Source: Verrucomicrobiota bacterium
GTDB lineage: Bacteria > Verrucomicrobiota > Verrucomicrobiia > Opitutales > Opitutaceae
NCBI GenBank assembly: GCA_030916665.1
Contig: JAUPWC010000114.1
Coordinates: 1-8,124, forward strand
Length of the DNA: 8,124 nt
Reading direction: 5' to 3'
Notes under the pieces: model-generated
What the model was told of the DNA's origin: nothing
Seen by the model: only the letters and a program-made list of their open reading frames with translations
Database searches by the model: none
In this document: positions 5,025-8,124 of the stretch, piece by piece
How the letters are laid out: every line of letters starts with the position of its first letter
Position numbering within the stretch: the first letter of the stretch is position 1
Program-made: the position numbers and the translations under genes

Positions 5025-7709
5025 ATGATTCGCGGGAGACGATCATACATAGCGGACATGCTTTGTCTGCTCACACTGCCTTTGGCTGCGCAGGCGCAGA
5101 CCGGCACGGCATGGGTGCGTCACGCGCCCACTCTCAACGGACGGGTGGAAGGCTCGATCCAAGTCATGACGGCAGAAAACGTGACGCTCAACGGCGGAGC
5201 GCAGGTAGAGGGCGATTTGCTCCTGCCGGGCACACCCTCGGTGCAGCTGAACGGCAATCCGACTTATGTCGGCACCCGTGACGGCACGGGTGGGGTGGCA
5301 CCCGCCAACCACAAAGTGACGCTCAATGGCGGCGCGAGTCTCAACCATGTGGTCCGTCGCACCGATGGCGTTTCCCTGCCCACAGTGGAAACCCCTCCGC
5401 AGCCCACGGGCACGCGGAGCGTGTCGCTCAACAATTCCACCGAGTCGCCCGGAGATTTTGTCACCCTCAGGAATCTCACGTTGAACAGCAAGGTCGGCCA
5501 GATCGCGGTGCCGCCCGGAACCTACGGTAGTTTCATCGCGAACGCAGGCAGCGGATTCGCGCTCGGCGTGGCCGGTGCCACTTCTCCAGCCGTCTATGAT
5601 TTCCAGAATCTCACCCTGAACAGCAACAGCACCTTCGCGGTGGTCGGTCCGGTGATTGTGACAGTGGCCGATGGTTTCTCGACCAATGCGAACATGGGGG
5701 CCCCCGACCATCCGGAGTGGCTGAATCTGCGCATTGCCGGCGGCGGATTGGTCGTGTCCGGCAATCGCAGCGTCTATGCGCATCTCGAGGCGCCTGACGG
5801 CACGCTCACCCTAAGCGGTGGCGCACAATTCACCGGCTTGGTTGCGTGCGACCGTCTTGCCGTCAACGGCAATGCGCTTTTGCGCCTGATCCTACCCGCC
5901 ACGGTCAATCAACCGCCGGTCGTGGACCTCACTTCTCCCGTGGACGGGGCCGGGTTTACCGCCCCGGCCTCGTTTGACCTGATCGCGACCGCGTCGGATC
6001 AGGATGGCAGCGTGGCGCGGGTCGAATTCTATTCCGTGGCGGTCAAACTCGGCGAGGACCTGGCCGCCCCCTACGAGCTGGCTGTCGTCGGCCTTACGGC
6101 TGGCAACCACACCTTTGTGGCTCGCGCGATTGATGATGAGGGCGCTTCCACGGACTCGGCCTCAATCACGGTCAATGTGGCCAGCCCCAACCAACCTCCG
6201 GTTGTCGTGCTCACTGCCCCAGCAGACGGTGCGCTCTACACGGCGCCGGTAAAATTGGCCCTGGCTGCCACCGCGACTGACGCCGACGGGAGTGTGGTGA
6301 AGGTCGAGTTTCACCAAGGGAGTGAAAAATGGGGCGAAGACTTGGCGGTTCCCTTCGAACTCGTTTCTGGGAACTTGGCTCCCGGGACCTATACCCTGAC
6401 TGCGACCGCTTACGACAACCTAGGCAGCAGGAGCACTTCCTCGGCCATCACCGTCACCGTCGTCGCGCCCAATGAGGCCCCGACCGTGGCGGTCATCGCT
6501 CCGGTCAATGGGTCCAACTACACCGCCCCCGCCTCCTTCACCTTGAGTGCCTTGGCGACCGACGCCGATGGTTCGATCACCAAGGTGGAATTCTTCCGGG
6601 ACGGCCTGCTGCTGGGCGCGGATGAGTCGGCGCCATTCGAGTGGGCCATCGCCGGTCTAGCGGCCGGCAGTTACCACTTTCTTGCCCGGGCCACCGACAA
6701 CTCCGGCTCCGCCACCGATGCTTCTGCGATTAGCGTAACCGTGTCGGAGGTCATTGACCGGAGCCTACCGTTCATGACTGGATTTGAGGCGGACGAGGGC
6801 TACACGTTGAGCTCCCTGCATGGCCAATTGGGCTGGGTTGCCTCCAGTCAGGCCGTTGTGACCAATGCGGACTACGCAACTGGTACGCAGTCGGTGCTTA
6901 TTCCGGGCAACAATCCGCCCCTTTCGCTTTCGCGGTCGTTTGATGCACAGCCCGGACAGTCCGTGGTGTTCGTGGATCTCTCGACGCTGCCTTTTGCTGC
7001 CGAGAATGAGGCGACATCTGCGGTGATCAGTGCGCCGGAGGTAGCCCGGGTCGCATTTGTTCGAGAGGGTAGTGCCGGCCGCTTCTCGGCCTACGACGCC
7101 GCCAGCAGTTCTTGGCGCCGGGTTGGCGGGCCGGTTTTGCTGGATGCCTCGGGATTCGCGGCTGATTGGATCCGTCTCAGCCTGCGGCTCGATTTCACGG
7201 CTGCGGAGTGGGACGTCTTTGTCGGCGGTAGCATGGTCGGGGCTAAACTCGGTTTCTCCGCGCCATTTCCGCCGGGCCTGAGCGCCCTGAGCCTCCTAGG
7301 CCAAACCACCTCGCCCACCTTACTCGACGACGTCCTCGTCGCCTTCGACAACCCCCTCTTCACCGACGCCGACCGCGACGGCATGGACGACGCCTGGGAA
7401 ATGATTCACGGACTGAACCCCACCCTCAACGACCGCGATGCGGATCCAGACGAAGACGGGCTTAGCAATATCCAGGAATACATGCTTGGCGCACATCCGA
7501 ACAATCCGGACACAGATGGTGACGGTGTGCCGGATGGTTGGGAGCATATGCATGGTCTGAATCCCTCGAAAAACGATTCGTGGGGAGATTCCGACGGCGA
7601 TGGCGTCAGCAATCTCACCGAATTCCTTCAAGGCCGTAATCCGCTAAAGGGAGCTATGCCGGATACGACCGGTGTGGTGAACCTGCGGGTATTTCAACCG
7701 AATAACTAA
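5025..7709 (+). CDS. Secreted multidomain surface-type protein: beta-repeat region, three Ig-like domains, calcium-binding repeats
   Basis: The 894-residue product is predicted to be exported. Residues 1-24 form a signal peptide: basic RGRR, hydrophobic core LCLLTLPLAA, and likely cleavage after AQA at residue 24. Residues 26-290 repeat short motifs such as TLNGG, QLNGN, LTLNS, LVVSGN and LTLSGG, resembling a beta-solenoid or the DUF7305-like pilus-associated type. Residues 295-576 are three Ig-like domains of exactly 94 residues each, with (N)QPPVV.L.(S/A)P starts and DGSV.KVEF cores typical of the bacterial Ig Big_7 type. Residues 577-778 are beta-rich (FMTGFEADEGYTLSSLHGQLGW and onward) and may be a lectin-like jelly-roll module. 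Residues 781-874 hold two aspartate-rich repeats of thrombospondin type 3 style. I see no LPXTG motif, PEP-CTERM tail or catalytic signature. The likely role is adhesion or cell-envelope structure, which is inference. ATG 5025 is preferred over ATG 5058 because it supplies the basic n-region. There is no Shine-Dalgarno motif. Codon use is more mixed than in nuoLMN. Confidence 0.85.
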   Translation: MIRGRRSYIADMLCLLTLPLAAQAQTGTAWVRHAPTLNGRVEGSIQVMTAENVTLNGGAQVEGDLLLPGTPSVQLNGNPTYVGTRDGTGGVAPANHKVTLNGGASLNHVVRRTDGVSLPTVETPPQPTGTRSVSLNNSTESPGDFVTLRNLTLNSKVGQIAVPPGTYGSFIANAGSGFALGVAGATSPAVYDFQNLTLNSNSTFAVVGPVIVTVADGFSTNANMGAPDHPEWLNLRIAGGGLVVSGNRSVYAHLEAPDGTLTLSGGAQFTGLVACDRLAVNGNALLRLILPATVNQPPVVDLTSPVDGAGFTAPASFDLIATASDQDGSVARVEFYSVAVKLGEDLAAPYELAVVGLTAGNHTFVARAIDDEGASTDSASITVNVASPNQPPVVVLTAPADGALYTAPVKLALAATATDADGSVVKVEFHQGSEKWGEDLAVPFELVSGNLAPGTYTLTATAYDNLGSRSTSSAITVTVVAPNEAPTVAVIAPVNGSNYTAPASFTLSALATDADGSITKVEFFRDGLLLGADESAPFEWAIAGLAAGSYHFLARATDNSGSATDASAISVTVSEVIDRSLPFMTGFEADEGYTLSSLHGQLGWVASSQAVVTNADYATGTQSVLIPGNNPPLSLSRSFDAQPGQSVVFVDLSTLPFAAENEATSAVISAPEVARVAFVREGSAGRFSAYDAASSSWRRVGGPVLLDASGFAADWIRLSLRLDFTAAEWDVFVGGSMVGAKLGFSAPFPPGLSALSLLGQTTSPTLLDDVLVAFDNPLFTDADRDGMDDAWEMIHGLNPTLNDRDADPDEDGLSNIQEYMLGAHPNNPDTDGDGVPDGWEHMHGLNPSKNDSWGDSDGDGVSNLTEFLQGRNPLKGAMPDTTGVVNLRVFQPNN
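5097..5894 (+). other. Region encoding TLNG/TLSG beta-repeats (N-terminal domain)
   Basis: About ten short motifs of the form (T/L/Q)-L-(N/S)-G-(G/N) occur at irregular spacing over residues 26-290, for example residues 36-38, 54-58, 74-78, 99-103, 152-155, 197-200, 242-246, 261-266 and 278-283. The final section (AHLEAPDGTLTLSGGAQFTG then LAVNGNALLRL) follows the pattern of proteins in which beta-strand rungs stack as a solenoid. The assignment to a named family is from memory of the pattern and is not confirmed. Confidence 0.55.
5907..6752 (+). repeat. Three tandem 282-bp units encoding Ig-like domains
   Basis: Units begin at 5907, 6189 and 6471, each 94 codons long with no length variation. 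Each starts with Asn-(Gln/Glu)-(Pro/Ala)-Pro and contains a Ser/Thr-Ala-Pro-(Ala/Val) turn, D(A/Q)DGS(V/I), V-E-F, GEDLA.P(Y/F)E or the equivalent, and a closing (S/A)-I-(T/S)-V-(N/T)-V strand. Protein similarity is clear, while codon choice differs between units, so the duplication is not very recent. Confidence 0.85.
7365..7646 (+). repeat. Two tandem calcium-binding (thrombospondin type 3-like) repeat units
   Basis: Units start at 7365 and 7509 with a 48-codon period. Each has D.D.DG..D.WE, then HGLNP..ND, then D.D.DG.SN..E(Y/F)..G..P. The spaced Asp residues (781, 783, 785, 788 and 829, 831, 833, 837, with 805, 807, 809, 811 and 855, 857, 859) are typical ligands of Ca2+ in extracellular linker domains. 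They probably stiffen the C-terminus outside the cell. Confidence 0.8.
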
Positions 7710-7718
7710 CGCGCGTTT

Positions 7719-8124
7719 ATGATCATGGATTTTATATTCCATAGGATCACTTCCCAGCGATGCATCCTGTTCGCAGGTGTGGGACTGTTTGTTACGCTCG
7801 TTGGAGTAACTTTCGGGTCTGTCCCTGAGCTAAAAAGGGCCAACCCAGTCTTCACCGTTAAAACGCGGGACGCCAAGATTGCAGGCGTGCCGCCGTTGGG
7901 AACGACACCGCCTGGGGCGCCCGTTGTCTATTATCGAAAACTGACCTTTTCCGGTGAACGGCATCGCGCGCTCGGCCCTTACATTCCTCATAACAACTGG
8001 GGTTCGTCATCACAGTCCCGTTCTGTGCTATCAGGTGAGATCGTCTATGTGTATAATCCAGTCACGGACGCTATCACCGTAGCCAACTCGGTTACCGTTT
8101 ACAGCGGCACCGTAAGCGATGCGC
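7719..8124 (+). CDS. Putative exported protein of unknown function, 3'-truncated by window edge
   Basis: The frame is open from ATG 7719 to the window end (135 codons, then one extra base). I do not recognise the family. Residues 9-14 carry Arg9 and Arg14, followed by a hydrophobic stretch (ILFAGVGLFVTLVGVTF, residues 16-32), consistent with a signal peptide or signal anchor. The visible mature part is rich in Pro, Ser, Thr and Val, with VPPLGTTPPGAPVVYYRKL and EIVYVYNPVTDAITVANSVT, which suggests a beta-rich extracellular protein. ATG 7725 is an alternative start; neither has a Shine-Dalgarno motif. The gene begins 9 bases after the stop of the upstream surface protein and in the same frame, so co-expression is likely. 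GC counted by hand over 7741-8124 is about 55%, lower than I would expect from the nuo genes upstream. Confidence 0.6.
   Translation, partial: MIMDFIFHRITSQRCILFAGVGLFVTLVGVTFGSVPELKRANPVFTVKTRDAKIAGVPPLGTTPPGAPVVYYRKLTFSGERHRALGPYIPHNNWGSSSQSRSVLSGEIVYVYNPVTDAITVANSVTVYSGTVSDA

Noticed and set aside
5043..5783. A 246-codon - strand frame opposite the surface-protein N-terminus
   Set aside because: No domain, no signal and shadow-like composition; the + strand product has a clear signal peptide and repeats.

Overview
The window has two parts. Positions 1-4946 hold the distal end of a respiratory complex I (NADH-quinone oxidoreductase, type I) operon: the end of nuoL, then complete nuoM and nuoN, all on the + strand. 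These encode the three antiporter-like, proton-pumping membrane subunits in the usual L-M-N order. Positions 5025-8124 hold an exported, multidomain, surface-type protein and the first 135 codons of a second exported protein of unknown function, also on the + strand. A compact hairpin with a T-rich tail directly after the nuoN stop separates the two parts.

The best taxonomic guess is a high-GC member of Verrucomicrobiota, possibly close to Opitutaceae. This is inference, resting on three things: the style of the complex I subunits, the exported protein built of a TLNG-type beta-repeat region, Ig-like domains and aspartate-rich calcium-binding repeats, and the absence of Shine-Dalgarno motifs before any start in the window. 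No rRNA or marker gene is present to confirm it.

Region by region. (1) 1-1792, nuoL, lacking roughly 30-35 N-terminal residues. (2) 1793-1892, a 100-base spacer almost filled by an imperfect inverted repeat whose arms each carry three units related to TTAGTG, an unusual insertion between two operon genes. (3) 1893-3419, nuoM. (4) 3432-4946, nuoN, 12 bases downstream. (5) 4947-5024, a terminator-like hairpin, a 14-base palindrome and a weak promoter candidate. (6) 5025-7709, an 894-residue secreted protein: signal peptide, about 265 residues of beta-repeat, three 94-residue Ig-like domains, a roughly 200-residue beta-rich module, and two calcium-binding repeats. (7) 7719-8124, an open partial gene in the same reading frame, separated only by the stop codon and three codons.

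The most notable observation is in NuoM. The transmembrane lysine equivalent to E. coli Lys234, normally essential for proton transfer, is replaced by leucine, and the adjacent WLPDAH motif is degenerate. The same positions are intact in the neighbouring NuoL and NuoN. This could mean an altered proton-pumping route or stoichiometry in this complex I.
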